DNA of 64,000 nucleotides from G963665405 sp963665405 (GTDB lineage Bacteria > Chloroflexota > Dehalococcoidia > Lucifugimonadales > G963665405), in assembly GCA_963665405.2 (NCBI GenBank), contig CAXXUH010000004.1, forward strand, positions 744,001 to 808,000, written 5' to 3'. Shown piece by piece: positions 8,140 through 17,159 of the stretch. Under the pieces are notes generated by a model. It searched no databases. It had not been told where the DNA came from and worked only from the letters and a program-made list of their open reading frames with translations. The position numbers and the translations under genes were made by a program. Each line of letters opens with the position of its first letter. Within the stretch, counting starts at the first letter, position 1.

Positions 8140-8680
8140 TCAGGGAGCTCCTTCCAGAACCTTGACGGCGAGCGCCAGGCCGGTCTCGACCCTCGCGGCC
8201 CAATTTCGCCGTAGCTGCCGGATAGGGCCGGAGGACAGGCGAAAGACTGCAAAGGCCTCTCGCAGATCCAGGGCGTGCGGCTCCCAGCCGAAGCGCGCGA
8301 GAGCGGCGGACCGGAAGCGCTGCCGATAGGCGTCGCATGCCTCCGGTGCGTTCCCAAACTGCGCCATCCAGCGAAGGTGGGCCAGCATGTTACCGACGTC
8401 GAACAGAGGGTCTCCCGGGCCGGTCTCTTCGAAATCGACGAGGGCGAGGTGCCCCTCGGGCGTGAGGAGCACCTGATCGTCGTAGAAGTCGTTGTGGGCC
8501 AGGGCGGAAGGCCGCCAGGCCTCCGCGAACGGTCCCAGAACATCTGTCACCTGTCGTAGCAGCTGCGACGCTCGCTCACCGTGCAACAGGTGCGACAAGA
8601 GGCGCTCGGTCATCTGAAAACCCCCTGAAAGGTTCAGGGGGCGCCCTTGATCCGGCCTGACCGGCGCAGACCAGAGCTTA
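8140..8680 (-). pseudogene. Aminoglycoside-phosphotransferase-like kinase, 5' part removed by IS1380
   Basis: The frame retains the catalytic C-lobe: ALAHNDFYDDQVLL (the H-x-D catalytic loop, with D as base) and LALVDFEETGPGDPLFDVGN (the DFE/DFG-like metal-binding loop), followed by a helical region. The N-terminal ATP-binding lobe is missing: upstream of about 8613 the sequence changes character and at 8680 the second IS1380 copy begins. A shortened product from the ATG at 8613 (MTERLLSHLL) could be made but would not bind ATP normally. I do not see the missing half right of either IS copy. Confidence 0.75.
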
Positions 8681-10394
8681 GCCCGAATCCACCGAATGAC
8701 GGCCTTGGGGACAGCCCATGAAGAAGCTAGAGGGTGCTCCTCTGAATCTGGGATAATGGTTTTGGAACAGAAACCCGCGCGGAAACAAGGAGCACCCAAT
8801 AGATGCTGCCACAGAACAAACCCGACCGTATCCGCATCCTCTTTGACGACCATCGCCTGGTGGCCAATGCCGGCCTGCTCGTGCCGGCCACCCTCGCCCG
8901 GCACCTGGGCCTGCGAGAACTCGTCGACCATCACCTTGACCTCGGCGGCGCGCCGGGACGGGCGAACACGGGGGACAAGATGCTGACGCTGGTCGCTTCC
9001 GCGCTGGCTGGCGGCGACTGCATCGACGACGCCGATGCGCTGCGCGCTGGTGGGACGGTCGGTGTTCTAGGCTGCGTGGTCAAGGCGCCATCCACCCTGG
9101 GGACGTTCCTGCGCAGCTTCCGGTGGGGGCATGTCCGTCAACTCGACCGCGTGAGCCGCCAGTTGTTGGCCCGGGCCTGGGCCGCTGGGGCCGGACCCGG
9201 CGACTCGCCCCTGACCATCGACCTGGACTCGACCATCTGCGAGACCTATGGACTGGCCAAGGAGGGAGCGCGCCACCACGGCTATACCGGCAAGCGGGGC
9301 TATCACCCCCTGTTGGCCGTCGCCGCCGGCACCGGCGACGTGCTGATGTCCCGGCTGCGCGAGGGCCGCGCCAACACCGCTCGGGGCGCCGCCCACTTCC
9401 TGCGTGAAACGGTGAGCCGGGTTCGCCGTGCCGGGGCCAGCGGGCAACTTACGGCGCGGGCCGACAGCGGCTTCTACGCCCACGCTCTCGTCGCCGCCTG
9501 TCGTGAGATGGATGTCCGCTTCTCCATCACCATCCGCCAGCACAAAAGCCTGCGGAACCTGATCGAGGCGATTCCCGATGCAGACTGGACGCCGGTCCCC
9601 TACTGGATGGACGGCGCCGCCGATGTGGCGCAGACCACCTACACCCCCTTCCGGACTGAGCCCGGCGCCGCACCGGTGCGGCTCATCGTCCGGCGGGTGA
9701 AGCCCAGGCCCGGTTCCCAACTGGCCCTCTTCGCCACCTACAGCTATCACGGCTTCATCACCGACCGGGACGGAGAGACCCTGGAACTGGAGGCCGACCA
9801 CCGCCGCCACGCCGAGATCGAGAACGCCATTCGAGACCTCAAGTACGGCGTCGGTCTGAACCACATGCCGTCCGGCCGCTTCGCCGCCAACGGCGCTTGG
9901 CTGGCGGTACAGGTGATGGCCCACAACCTGGCCCGCTGGACGGCGCGGATCGGTCTGGGCGAGCAGATCGCGACCACCAAGACCCTTCGGCGACGGTTCT
10001 TCTCCCTGGCCGGACGGCTCACCCGCTCGGCACGCCGCCTCACCCTGCATCTGCCACAGCGCTGGCCTTGGGAAACCCAGTTCAGTCGCGCCCTGGCACG
10101 GCTGCGAGCGATTCCACTCCCAGCCTGACGGCGCCCGTCCGCAACTGACCCGCCATCCGCCCAACCGAACGTCCCCGCAAACTCGCGCCAGTCCGGTCCG
10201 CGAGCACCTCTCGCCGCGTCCTCTCCCCGCCATCTCGCCCTACCCAACGTCCCCAGACGGTCACAAGGTCTCCCCGCGGCGGCTGAAGACAGACACCGGC
10301 CCCATTTACCCGAATCGTGCCCGGACCATCGCCTCCCTTTGCCCCTCATCACCCATTCTGCTGCTGCAACGTCATACCTTCGGTGGATTCGGGC
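8681..10394 (+). mobile_element. IS1380-family insertion sequence, copy 2
   Basis: Same 1,714-bp element and ends as copy 1, direct orientation. Left flank is TTA, right flank TAA. These do not match each other but match the right flank (TTA) and left flank (TAA) of copy 1, respectively. Confidence 0.9.
8803..10128 (+). CDS. IS1380-family transposase (copy 2)
   Basis: Identical to the copy 1 transposase over all 441 residues except one (VKPRPGSQ instead of VKPTPGSQ); one further silent difference lies near 9105 (ACG versus ACC). All catalytic regions described for copy 1 are present. Such similarity means the two copies separated recently or have been homogenised by recombination. Confidence 0.95.
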   Translation: MLPQNKPDRIRILFDDHRLVANAGLLVPATLARHLGLRELVDHHLDLGGAPGRANTGDKMLTLVASALAGGDCIDDADALRAGGTVGVLGCVVKAPSTLGTFLRSFRWGHVRQLDRVSRQLLARAWAAGAGPGDSPLTIDLDSTICETYGLAKEGARHHGYTGKRGYHPLLAVAAGTGDVLMSRLREGRANTARGAAHFLRETVSRVRRAGASGQLTARADSGFYAHALVAACREMDVRFSITIRQHKSLRNLIEAIPDADWTPVPYWMDGAADVAQTTYTPFRTEPGAAPVRLIVRRVKPRPGSQLALFATYSYHGFITDRDGETLELEADHRRHAEIENAIRDLKYGVGLNHMPSGRFAANGAWLAVQVMAHNLARWTARIGLGEQIATTKTLRRRFFSLAGRLTRSARRLTLHLPQRWPWETQFSRALARLRAIPLPA

Positions 10395-10418
10395 TAAAGG
10401 ACGGGTTCAAATCCTTGG

Positions 10419-10457
10419 GGGCGGCCCGCCTTTTTTGGCGGGCCGCCCTTTCTTTTG
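10419..10457. terminator. Long GC-rich hairpin, probable bidirectional terminator
   Basis: A perfect 12-bp inverted repeat GGGCGGCCCGCC / GGCGGGCCGCCC around a TTTTTT loop, followed by TTTCTTTT. It lies between the second IS1380 copy and the IS3 element. The upstream gene it once served is not visible. Confidence 0.75.
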
Positions 10458-10586
10458 GGTTGACCTAACTAAACTAAATAGCTAGTACTTGATGGCAGAA
10501 GTGGCTCCGGAAATCTGAACAGGGGGATAAGTGGAATCGCTGCCTGATTGAGGGCATGATAGTGCTCTCGGAGACAGGAGCGAGAG

Positions 10587-10892
10587 ATGAGCAGACGACC
10601 CCGCCGTAACCACTCGGCAGAGTTCAAGGCGAAGGTGGCTCTTGCCGCAGTGCGCGGCGACCGGACACTTTCGGAGCTGGCAAGCCAGTTCGATGTGCAC
10701 CCGAACCAGATCACGCAGTGGAAGACCCAGTTGCTGGATCGGGCGGCGCAGTTATTTGGCGCCGGGACAGGGCAGGCTGAAAAGCCGGTAGATATGAAGG
10801 TCCTTCACGCCAAGATCGGTGAGCTTGCGTTGGAGAACGATTTTTTAGAGGCCGCGCTCACGAAGGCGGGATTGCCGGGCGCAAGGCGATGA
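10587..10892 (+). CDS. IS3-family transposase OrfA (helix-turn-helix)
   Basis: A 101-residue protein with the classic IS3 OrfA start (RRNHSAEFKAKVALAAVRGD) and helix-turn-helix LSELASQFDVHPNQITQWK, followed by a leucine-rich coiled segment that pairs OrfA subunits. Its stop overlaps the OrfB start as ATGA (10889-10892). About 45 bases before the end, codons GAT TTT TTA supply a T TTT TTA slippery heptamer in the correct phase; a -1 slip there leads straight into the OrfB frame, which would give the OrfAB fusion transposase known from this family. Confidence 0.92.
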   Translation: MSRRPRRNHSAEFKAKVALAAVRGDRTLSELASQFDVHPNQITQWKTQLLDRAAQLFGAGTGQAEKPVDMKVLHAKIGELALENDFLEAALTKAGLPGARR

Positions 10893-11716
10893 TCGACCGC
10901 GATCACAAGCTGCCTCTCGCCCGCCAGGCAAAGGCAGTGGGCATCAGCCGCGGGAGCATCTACTACCGGCCACGGCCGGTGGGCGAAGCCGGTCTCGGAC
11001 TGATGCGCCGCATCGATGAGCTGCACCTTGAGTATCCGTTTGCAGGCAGTAGGATGATGCGAGGCCTGCTCCGCCAGGAGGGACTCTCCTCCGGGCGTAG
11101 ACACATCGCCACACTGATGCGGCGGATGGGCATCGAGGCGCTGTACCGCAAGCCCAACACCAGCCGGCGACGGCCCGACCATACGGTGTATCCGTACCTG
11201 CTGCGCGGGCTTGAGGTGAGCAGGCCCAACCAGGTGTGGGCAATGGATATCACGTACATTCCGATGGCCAGGGGGTTCGTGTACCTAGCCGCAGTGATGG
11301 ACTGGCATAGCCGCAAGGTGCTGGCCTGGCGGGTATCGGTCACAATGGACACAGACTTCTGCGTGGAGGCGCTCGAAGAATCCCTGGGACGCCACGGCGC
11401 GCCGGAGATATTCAACACAGATCAGGGAAGCCAGTTCACAAGTGACGCCTTCACCGGCCTGCTGAAAGCCAATGGGATCCAGATCAGCATGGACGGGAAG
11501 GGAAGCTGGAAGGATAACGTGTTCGTCGAACGGCTGTGGAAGAGCGTCAAGTACGAGGAGGTGTACCTGAGAGCCTACGAATCGGTCCCGGAAGCCAGAA
11601 CTGGACTCGGGCGGTACTTCGAGTTTTACAATGCCGGACGGCCCCATTCGAGCCTTGGGGGAATGACGCCGGACCAGTTCTTTGACAGAGCGCCTGCCGA
11701 GTCCGCGGCGGCCTAA
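10889..11716 (+). CDS. IS3-family transposase OrfB (DDE integrase)
   Basis: A 275-residue integrase-type catalytic protein. The three acidic residues are visible in WAMDITYIP (first D), NTDQGSQFTS (second D) and ERLWKSVKYEEVYL (E), the spacing typical of the rve domain. The N-terminal HTH_21 region (SRGSIYYRP, then YPFAGSRMMRGLLR) is also present. The frame is intact, so the element may be functional. Confidence 0.94.
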   Translation: MIDRDHKLPLARQAKAVGISRGSIYYRPRPVGEAGLGLMRRIDELHLEYPFAGSRMMRGLLRQEGLSSGRRHIATLMRRMGIEALYRKPNTSRRRPDHTVYPYLLRGLEVSRPNQVWAMDITYIPMARGFVYLAAVMDWHSRKVLAWRVSVTMDTDFCVEALEESLGRHGAPEIFNTDQGSQFTSDAFTGLLKANGIQISMDGKGSWKDNVFVERLWKSVKYEEVYLRAYESVPEARTGLGRYFEFYNAGRPHSSLGGMTPDQFFDRAPAESAAA

Positions 11717-11929
11717 CGCACGGCAGCGCGATTCCACTTATCAAACCGGGCAGCGCTGTTCAGACAAACGAGACCACCTCTGGCGAAAGTCCGCGTTACG
11801 TGCGCAGCCCTGTAATATGCGGTGCAGCGGCAATGAAGTGTTCGCGTTTTTCTCCAACTAGGTACTAGTCACCACTAGAGATAGTGGCTCTCCAGGAAGG
11901 GGTTTGCCGCTGGTGGGGAGGCTGCCCCG

Positions 11930-13072
11930 TCACGCCCCGTCCTGGAACCTGGGGGCCACCTGGGTCCCAAACAGCTCGATGGAGCGCATCGCCTTCTCGT
12001 GGGTGATCTGGTCGGTCTGCATCAGCAGCATTAGCTGGTCCGCACCGGACTCCCGGTGGCGCTCGGTTCCCCTTACGCACGACTCGACGTCGCCGGCCAC
12101 GATGACCCCACGCTCACACATCGTCCCGGCGTCGATCTGCTCCAGGACGCTCAGGTCGATGTCCGGCTCGCCGACCTCCATGTCCGGCTCGGCGCCAAGA
12201 ACGCGGTTGAACAGTCCTTCGATATGCTCGGGGACACCACCCCAGGCCTGCACAAGCTTCTTGTAGACGTCCGCCTGACCACGCACGTAGGGACGGTCGG
12301 GGCCAAAGAAGCTCTTGATCGCCCTGGCGCCCAGCTCCTGGGCCTTCTCGTTGTCGTCCCCGCAGTGACCCAGCGTGAAGTTGGCCCACTGGTCGTTCAC
12401 GAACGCGCCCACAGGCTGCGCCTTCTTGACGCTGGCCTTGTACTCTTTGATGTGATCGGTCAGGGTGGACGGCGCCGCCGACGCCAGCGCCAGGACGCCG
12501 ATGCCCTTCTCCGCGGCGATCTTGTACGTCGGTGGCTGCATCGCCGCCACCCAGATGGGAGGATGGGGCTTCTGGAAGATCCTCGGCTGTATCCGGCGCG
12601 GCGGGACGTTCCAGAACCGGCCCTCCCACGAGAACTCGTCCTGCATCCACATCTGGGGCACCATCTCCAGCGCCTCGGCCCACATGTCCCGGCTGTCCCT
12701 GGGGTCGACACCCAGAGGCACCTGCTCGTAAGGGGCGCTGCGCCCCGTCCCGAACTCCACCCGGCCGCCCGACAGCTGGTCCACCATGGCCAGCTTCTCC
12801 GCCGTCCTGACCGGGTGATGATGAGGCAGCACGACAACCCCGAACCCGAGCCGAATCCGCTTCGTGAGCCTGCTCAGCGCGCCGAGCATCACCTCGGGCG
12901 CGGACGACGATGAGAACGTGGTCAGAAAATGGTGCTCGACGAACCAGAGATAGTCGAACCCGACCTTGTCCGCGAGAACGCACTGCTCGATAGTCTCCTC
13001 GACGAGGGCGGTCTCGTCCATCTTGCCGTCGACCAGCGGGCGCTGCATCTCATATAGTAGGCCGAACTTCAT
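11930..13072 (-). CDS. LLM-class flavin-dependent oxidoreductase
   Basis: A 380-residue luciferase-like monooxygenase with the TIM-barrel N-terminus (MKFGLLYEMQRPL), the WFVEHHF strand and LGFGVVVLPHHHPVRTAEKL, a strongly conserved segment near the flavin site. Members use F420 or reduced FMN to oxidise small organic substrates. The next gene in the same direction upstream ends 30 bases away (13103), so it may be transcribed with the gamma-glutamyltransferase/kinase pair. Which flavin and substrate is used cannot be told. Confidence 0.9.
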   Translation of the reverse strand: MKFGLLYEMQRPLVDGKMDETALVEETIEQCVLADKVGFDYLWFVEHHFLTTFSSSSAPEVMLGALSRLTKRIRLGFGVVVLPHHHPVRTAEKLAMVDQLSGGRVEFGTGRSAPYEQVPLGVDPRDSRDMWAEALEMVPQMWMQDEFSWEGRFWNVPPRRIQPRIFQKPHPPIWVAAMQPPTYKIAAEKGIGVLALASAAPSTLTDHIKEYKASVKKAQPVGAFVNDQWANFTLGHCGDDNEKAQELGARAIKSFFGPDRPYVRGQADVYKKLVQAWGGVPEHIEGLFNRVLGAEPDMEVGEPDIDLSVLEQIDAGTMCERGVIVAGDVESCVRGTERHRESGADQLMLLMQTDQITHEKAMRSIELFGTQVAPRFQDGA

Positions 13073-13102
13073 CTCGTTCCTCCATCCCGCGTTGAGCCAC
13101 GC

Positions 13103-14695
13103 TCACCACCCCAGCGCGAATCCGTCGTTGCGTGGCTCGCTGCCGCCTCTCAAGGCCCCGGTGTCGGGGCTGCGCTCGATAACCTGCCCGCCGCCGAAGA
13201 AGATGGCGTTGGGTGTGCCGATCGTGACGTCGTATCCTCTTCGCCGCAGCTCCGGCGCAACTTCGTCCGGGGCCAGGTCCTCGACATAGGTCCCTTCGTC
13301 GAGACTCGTCCTGAACCTGGGTGCGTCGAGGGCCGCCTGCGGGTCGAGTCCGAAGTCGATCATGTTGACCAGCACCTGGAAGTGGCCCTGCGCCTGCTGC
13401 ATTGTACCCATCACGCCGTACGTAAGCCACAGCTCGCCGTCCCGCGTGGCCATCCCCGGAACCAGAGTGTGGAACGGCCTCTTTCGCGGGGCCAGGGCGT
13501 TGGGGTGGCTCGGGTCGAGGGAAAACGAGGCCCCCCGGTTGTGAAGGGCGATGCCGGTCCCAGGCACGACGAGTCCAGACCCGAAGCTGTCGTAGATACT
13601 GTTGATCAGAGAGCACGCGTTGCCCTCTCCGTCGACGGCCGCGACGTACACGGTGTCGCCGTGGTGAGCCGCCAGACCCTGTGGAACCGACTGCATCGCT
13701 CCGTTCGGCCGGATGAGCCCGCGTCTCTCGGCGGCACGGTCCTTGGACAGCATCTCCGCGACCGGTACCTCTACGGCGTCCGGGTCCGCGATCCGGGGGA
13801 CGCCGTCCGCGAAGGCCAGCCGCATGCACTCGATCAGATGGTGGTACGTATCGGGCGACTGGAGCCCCATACTCTCAAGGTCGAACCCCTCTGCAAGGTT
13901 CAGCGCCATCAGCGTGTTCACGCCCTGGCTGTTCGGTGGACACTCCCAGCACTGGACTCCTCTGTAGTCCGTGGATATCGGCTCTACCCAGCTGGCCTCT
14001 TGGCTGGTCAGGTCCTCGACTGTGAGCCACCCCCCCTGCCGCTGGACGTACTCCGCGATCCTCTCGCCGATCGGCCCTCCGTAGAAGCCGCCGGCACCCC
14101 CCTCCGCGACGGTGCGGAGCGTGTCGGCTAGCTCGGGCAGCCGCACCACCTCTCCGGGCAGCGGCGCCCTGCCGTCGGGGAGCAGCTCCGCGCCCGACGG
14201 ATGCGCCTTCAGCTTCTCGACGCCGCCTGTCCACATGGAGCTGATGACGTCGGATACGGGGAAGCCCTCGGAGGCGTACTCGATGGCGGGCAGCAGCGCT
14301 CGTGAGAGCGAGACAGACCCGTACGTCTCCACCAGAGCCTGCCACCCGCTGACCGCGCCCGGGGCGGTGATGGCGCAGGCGCTCTCGGCTGGGACGACCG
14401 AGTGGCCCAGGCGCGCCAGCTCGTCGATGCTCGCCGCCGCGGCCGATCGGCCGCTCGCGTTGAGCGCCCTCACCCGCTTCTCCCGCGACATCCAGACGAG
14501 TGCGAACAGGTCGCCCCCAACCCCCGTCGACGGAGGCTCGACGACGTTCAACGCCGCCGCTGTCGCGACCGCCGCGTCGACGGCGTTGCCGCCGTCCATC
14601 ATCGTCCTCAGACCCGCCATGGCTGCCAGGGGCTGGCTGGTGGCGACCATCCCGTTTCCGGCGAAAACGGTGGACCGTCTGGAGCTGAATCTCAT
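13103..14695 (-). CDS. Gamma-glutamyltransferase family protein
   Basis: A 530-residue Ntn-hydrolase of the gamma-glutamyltransferase family. The nucleophile region is HHGDTVYVAAVDGEGN with the self-processing threonine at about residue 348, and the downstream DSFGSGLVVPGTGI block fits the small-subunit start. N-terminal GGNAVDAAVATAAALNVVEP is also typical. No signal peptide is seen, so a cytoplasmic location is likely, unlike classic periplasmic enzymes. The start ATG overlaps the stop of the preceding kinase as ATGA. Could act on gamma-glutamyl compounds or as an acylase. Confidence 0.9.
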   Translation of the reverse strand: MRFSSRRSTVFAGNGMVATSQPLAAMAGLRTMMDGGNAVDAAVATAAALNVVEPPSTGVGGDLFALVWMSREKRVRALNASGRSAAAASIDELARLGHSVVPAESACAITAPGAVSGWQALVETYGSVSLSRALLPAIEYASEGFPVSDVISSMWTGGVEKLKAHPSGAELLPDGRAPLPGEVVRLPELADTLRTVAEGGAGGFYGGPIGERIAEYVQRQGGWLTVEDLTSQEASWVEPISTDYRGVQCWECPPNSQGVNTLMALNLAEGFDLESMGLQSPDTYHHLIECMRLAFADGVPRIADPDAVEVPVAEMLSKDRAAERRGLIRPNGAMQSVPQGLAAHHGDTVYVAAVDGEGNACSLINSIYDSFGSGLVVPGTGIALHNRGASFSLDPSHPNALAPRKRPFHTLVPGMATRDGELWLTYGVMGTMQQAQGHFQVLVNMIDFGLDPQAALDAPRFRTSLDEGTYVEDLAPDEVAPELRRRGYDVTIGTPNAIFFGGGQVIERSPDTGALRGGSEPRNDGFALGW

Positions 14696-15672
14696 CCTGA
14701 TCTGAACGCGCCGGCCGCCGACGCCTCCCTGAGCGTGGCCTCGATCGACACAAGCATCGGGCCGTCGGGGGTAACCTTGACCCTGGGCGCCTGGTCCCGC
14801 GAGACCGTGAAAGAGCGCTCCCCGTCCAGCGCGACCGTACAGGGAACCAGCTCTATCTCGACCTCTTCGCCGAGCGGCAGTGGCGCCCACTCCCGGATTC
14901 CGACCGGCTCCACCTTTCCCGGCGCAACCGGAGCGAGGACCGTGGTCCCGCCCTCCCCCAATCTCATCCGGAGCCCGGCGCCGTCTTCGGAGGCTGACAA
15001 CAGCCGAGCCCCTATCGCGGACAGACCGGTGGCGGCGGGCTCGGTGCGGCTCAGGAAGATCTCGTCTATCGTCCCCATGTCCCAGATCGCGCGAGACCCG
15101 ATGAAGCGCTCCCGCGAGATCGCGACGTCTATGAGCGCGATGTCTCGCAGCTCGCCGTCCATCCAGACCTCCAGCCGTCTGGTCGTCTGAACCGTCCTGG
15201 CCGGTGGAATCATCCCGCGGGCGACCACTCCGGCGGCGAGACCGGCGCTCGTCGGCTCGACCACCGTGGGAAACACGTTGTTCGTCCCGGTGGAGACCGC
15301 GACCAGCGGGACGCGCCCGGACCCCTTGGCGACCGCGCGGTTCGTGCCGTCGCCGCCCAGGGTCACTATGCAGTCGGCGCCCGCGTCGGCCATCGCCCGC
15401 GCCGCCCTGGTCGAGTCGCGCTCCTCGTTGAAGATGGGCATGTCGACGAACTCGACGTCAAAGGACGGGCTCGCCCCGTCCAGGGCGGCTCGACAGAGCG
15501 CGTCTCCGTCCGGCATCAGCATCAGCCGGTCGATGCCGACCGCATCCAGGCCGGCGAGCAGCCGCTTCAGGATGCTGATCTTCTCCTCGTTTGGCACGAA
15601 CCGGCCATGCGCCACCAGGCGCCGGATGTCCTTACCGGACGCGGGATTCGCGATTATTCCGACTGTCGCCAT
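14692..15672 (-). CDS. ATP-NAD kinase / AcoX-like kinase
   Basis: A 326-residue protein with the two signatures of the NAD kinase fold: NPASGKD at residues 9-15 and GGDGTNRAV at about 106-114, followed by VSTGTNNVFP. This variant (NPxSGKD, longer N-terminal helix) belongs to the ATP-NAD/AcoX group rather than to the housekeeping NadK, so the substrate may be NAD or another dinucleotide or diacylglycerol-like compound. It is translationally coupled to the gamma-glutamyltransferase gene by a 4-base overlap. Confidence 0.85.
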   Translation of the reverse strand: MATVGIIANPASGKDIRRLVAHGRFVPNEEKISILKRLLAGLDAVGIDRLMLMPDGDALCRAALDGASPSFDVEFVDMPIFNEERDSTRAARAMADAGADCIVTLGGDGTNRAVAKGSGRVPLVAVSTGTNNVFPTVVEPTSAGLAAGVVARGMIPPARTVQTTRRLEVWMDGELRDIALIDVAISRERFIGSRAIWDMGTIDEIFLSRTEPAATGLSAIGARLLSASEDGAGLRMRLGEGGTTVLAPVAPGKVEPVGIREWAPLPLGEEVEIELVPCTVALDGERSFTVSRDQAPRVKVTPDGPMLVSIEATLREASAAGAFRSG

Positions 15673-15762
15673 CTCGTTATCCTGAGGGGTCTGCTCTGGC
15701 AGGGTGCTGAAACATCCTGTCGACCATCCCCCTGGCCCCCCTCCTGACCAGGAAGGGGGGAG

Positions 15763-15822
15763 AAATCATATCTGAGGGGCACCCTCAGACTCCCGGCAAT
15801 CCCGACTCGTCGGGATCTGCAA
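15763..15822. repeat. Dispersed repeat family A copy
   Basis: The hairpin TCTGAGGGGCACCCTCAGA followed by CTCCCGGC, in inverse orientation relative to the copies at 5359 and 57690. It lies in the 240-base gap between the NAD kinase and dehydratase genes. Confidence 0.75.
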
Positions 15823-15910
15823 ACCCCATATTTCATCATTCTGCTAGCCGGACGACGAAGGATGCGGATGGGGCTCCGCTTCCTCCGCCACAAACAGGTT
15901 CCGCAGCTAA

Positions 15911-16873
15911 CTATCCGAACAACCCTTTGCTCGACCCGATCTCGGGCAGTAGCGACATGCTCAGGTGCCCGCCCGTGATGATCGCGGCCACCCTCTTCCC
16001 AGCCATCTGAGCCCTATGTTCGGCGAGACCGGCGATGTTGATGGCCGCTGACGGCTCCGCCATGACCTGCTCCATCTCCATCAACGTCCTCACCGCCGGG
16101 ATCAGCAGAGACTCGTCGACCAGCCAGACATCGTCCACCAGCGGCCTGATCTCCTCCGCGATCGCCATGATCGGGAGCCTGACGGCCAGGCCATCGGCGA
16201 TCGTGTCGACAGGCGCGTGCTCGTCCCACGGCCGGCCCTGGATCGCGTGAGCCATCGCCGGTGCGCCCGTGGAGACGAGCCCGACTACTCGGGTCTCTGG
16301 GCTGCGCGTCTTGAATTCGGTCGCCACGCCCTTGATGAGCGACCCGTTACCCACCAGGACCACAACCGCGTCCCAGGGCTCGGGGTGGTCGAGCAGCTCC
16401 GATGCGATCGTCGCGGCGCCGTCGGCCATCTCCGTGATCACGCCGTCCTCCCAGAACGCCGCGCCGTCCTCGCGGGCGATGGAGCGCGCAGCGTCCTTGG
16501 CCGCGTCGAAGTCGTTCCCCTGCTCGACGACCCTGGACCCGCACATGCGGATGCGGTTCAGCTTGGATGGGGTGGCGCCAGGCGCGACGAAGACAGTGAC
16601 GCCGATCCCGGCTCGCCTGCCTGCGGTGGCGATGGCCAATCCATAGTTACCTGCCGAGGCGACGTAGACACCGGCGGCCGGGACTCCGGGGCCCTGCCGC
16701 TCCATCGCCACGAGCGCACCACGCAGCTTGAACGAGCCGACCGGCGTACAGTCCTCCCGCTTCAGCCACAACTCGATCCCCAGGGCGCCGCCGATCGCCT
16801 GCGCCTGGAGCAGGGGAGTGGGGGCCCACGGCTCGTCCTTCAGCAGATTCTTTGCGAACTCAGTCCTGCTCAT
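15911..16873 (-). CDS. Threonine/serine dehydratase-like PLP enzyme
   Basis: A 320-residue fold-type II PLP enzyme. The cofactor lysine is K49 in TPVGSFKLRGA; ASAGNYGLAIA is the substrate-loop serine motif (usually SxGNH/SAGNH; here NY) and VLVGNGSLIKG the glycine-rich phosphate-binding loop. The family deaminates threonine or serine or racemises amino acids. No regulatory ACT domain follows, so it is of the catabolic or short type. The substitution of the usual His by Tyr in the SxGN(H/Y) motif makes the exact substrate uncertain. Confidence 0.82.
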   Translation of the reverse strand: MSRTEFAKNLLKDEPWAPTPLLQAQAIGGALGIELWLKREDCTPVGSFKLRGALVAMERQGPGVPAAGVYVASAGNYGLAIATAGRRAGIGVTVFVAPGATPSKLNRIRMCGSRVVEQGNDFDAAKDAARSIAREDGAAFWEDGVITEMADGAATIASELLDHPEPWDAVVVLVGNGSLIKGVATEFKTRSPETRVVGLVSTGAPAMAHAIQGRPWDEHAPVDTIADGLAVRLPIMAIAEEIRPLVDDVWLVDESLLIPAVRTLMEMEQVMAEPSAAINIAGLAEHRAQMAGKRVAAIITGGHLSMSLLPEIGSSKGLFG

Positions 16874-17029
16874 GCTTCCATCACAGATCGTTGGGCCGGA
16901 CGATTATAACACCGGGTCTCCTCCAACGAGTCCCGATCGGGCTCCACCGGGTGCGCGGGCTTGAGCACAGCCGCTTCTGGTCGTACCATGGTCGTCGGCT
17001 CGGAGAGTGTCCCACAGGATCACCTAGCG

Positions 17030-17145
17030 GCTGCTCGGCATGCAGCGCCACGGGGTTCCGAAGGGGACTCTGCCCCCTTTGCGGGGCTTGGGGTGCCCCC
17101 AGACCTGAGGGTGGGTGGGAAAGAGAGCACCCCAAGGGGGAGCAT
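17030..17145. repeat. Dispersed repeat family C copy
   Basis: GGGTTCCGAAGGGGACTCTG and GCCCCCTTTGCGGGGCTTGG followed by GGTGCCCCCAGACC and GGGAAAGAGAGCACCCCAAG. The same module recurs at about 34996, 37140, 46300, 46470, 46780, 60770 and 60985. It ends only about 15 bases before the ROK gene. Confidence 0.8.
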
Positions 17146-17159
17146 ATGAGGAGGTCCGG

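Larger units (their letters stand above)
10494..11784 (+). mobile_element. IS3-family insertion sequence, apparently complete
   Basis: Two overlapping genes (orfA, orfB) sit between inverted sequences. The clearest pairs are TGAACAG plus GATAAGTGGAATCGC at the left (10516-10540) and their reverse complements at the right (11729-11762), with an outer imperfect pair GGCAGAAGTGG (10494) and CCACCTCTGGC (11774-11784). I could not find a convincing target duplication, so the outer limits are approximate. Confidence 0.75.

Noticed and set aside
10395..10420. GGGTTCAAATCC beside the second IS1380 copy, looking like a tRNA T-arm
   Set aside because: The flanking bases do not give a five-pair T-stem and no anticodon arm or acceptor stem is found on either side, nor when the IS is removed.
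10483..11869. CTAGTACTT / AGGTACTAG as outer inverted ends of the IS3 element
   Set aside because: The match is short and the right copy lies more than 80 bases beyond the better inner ends; likely coincidental.
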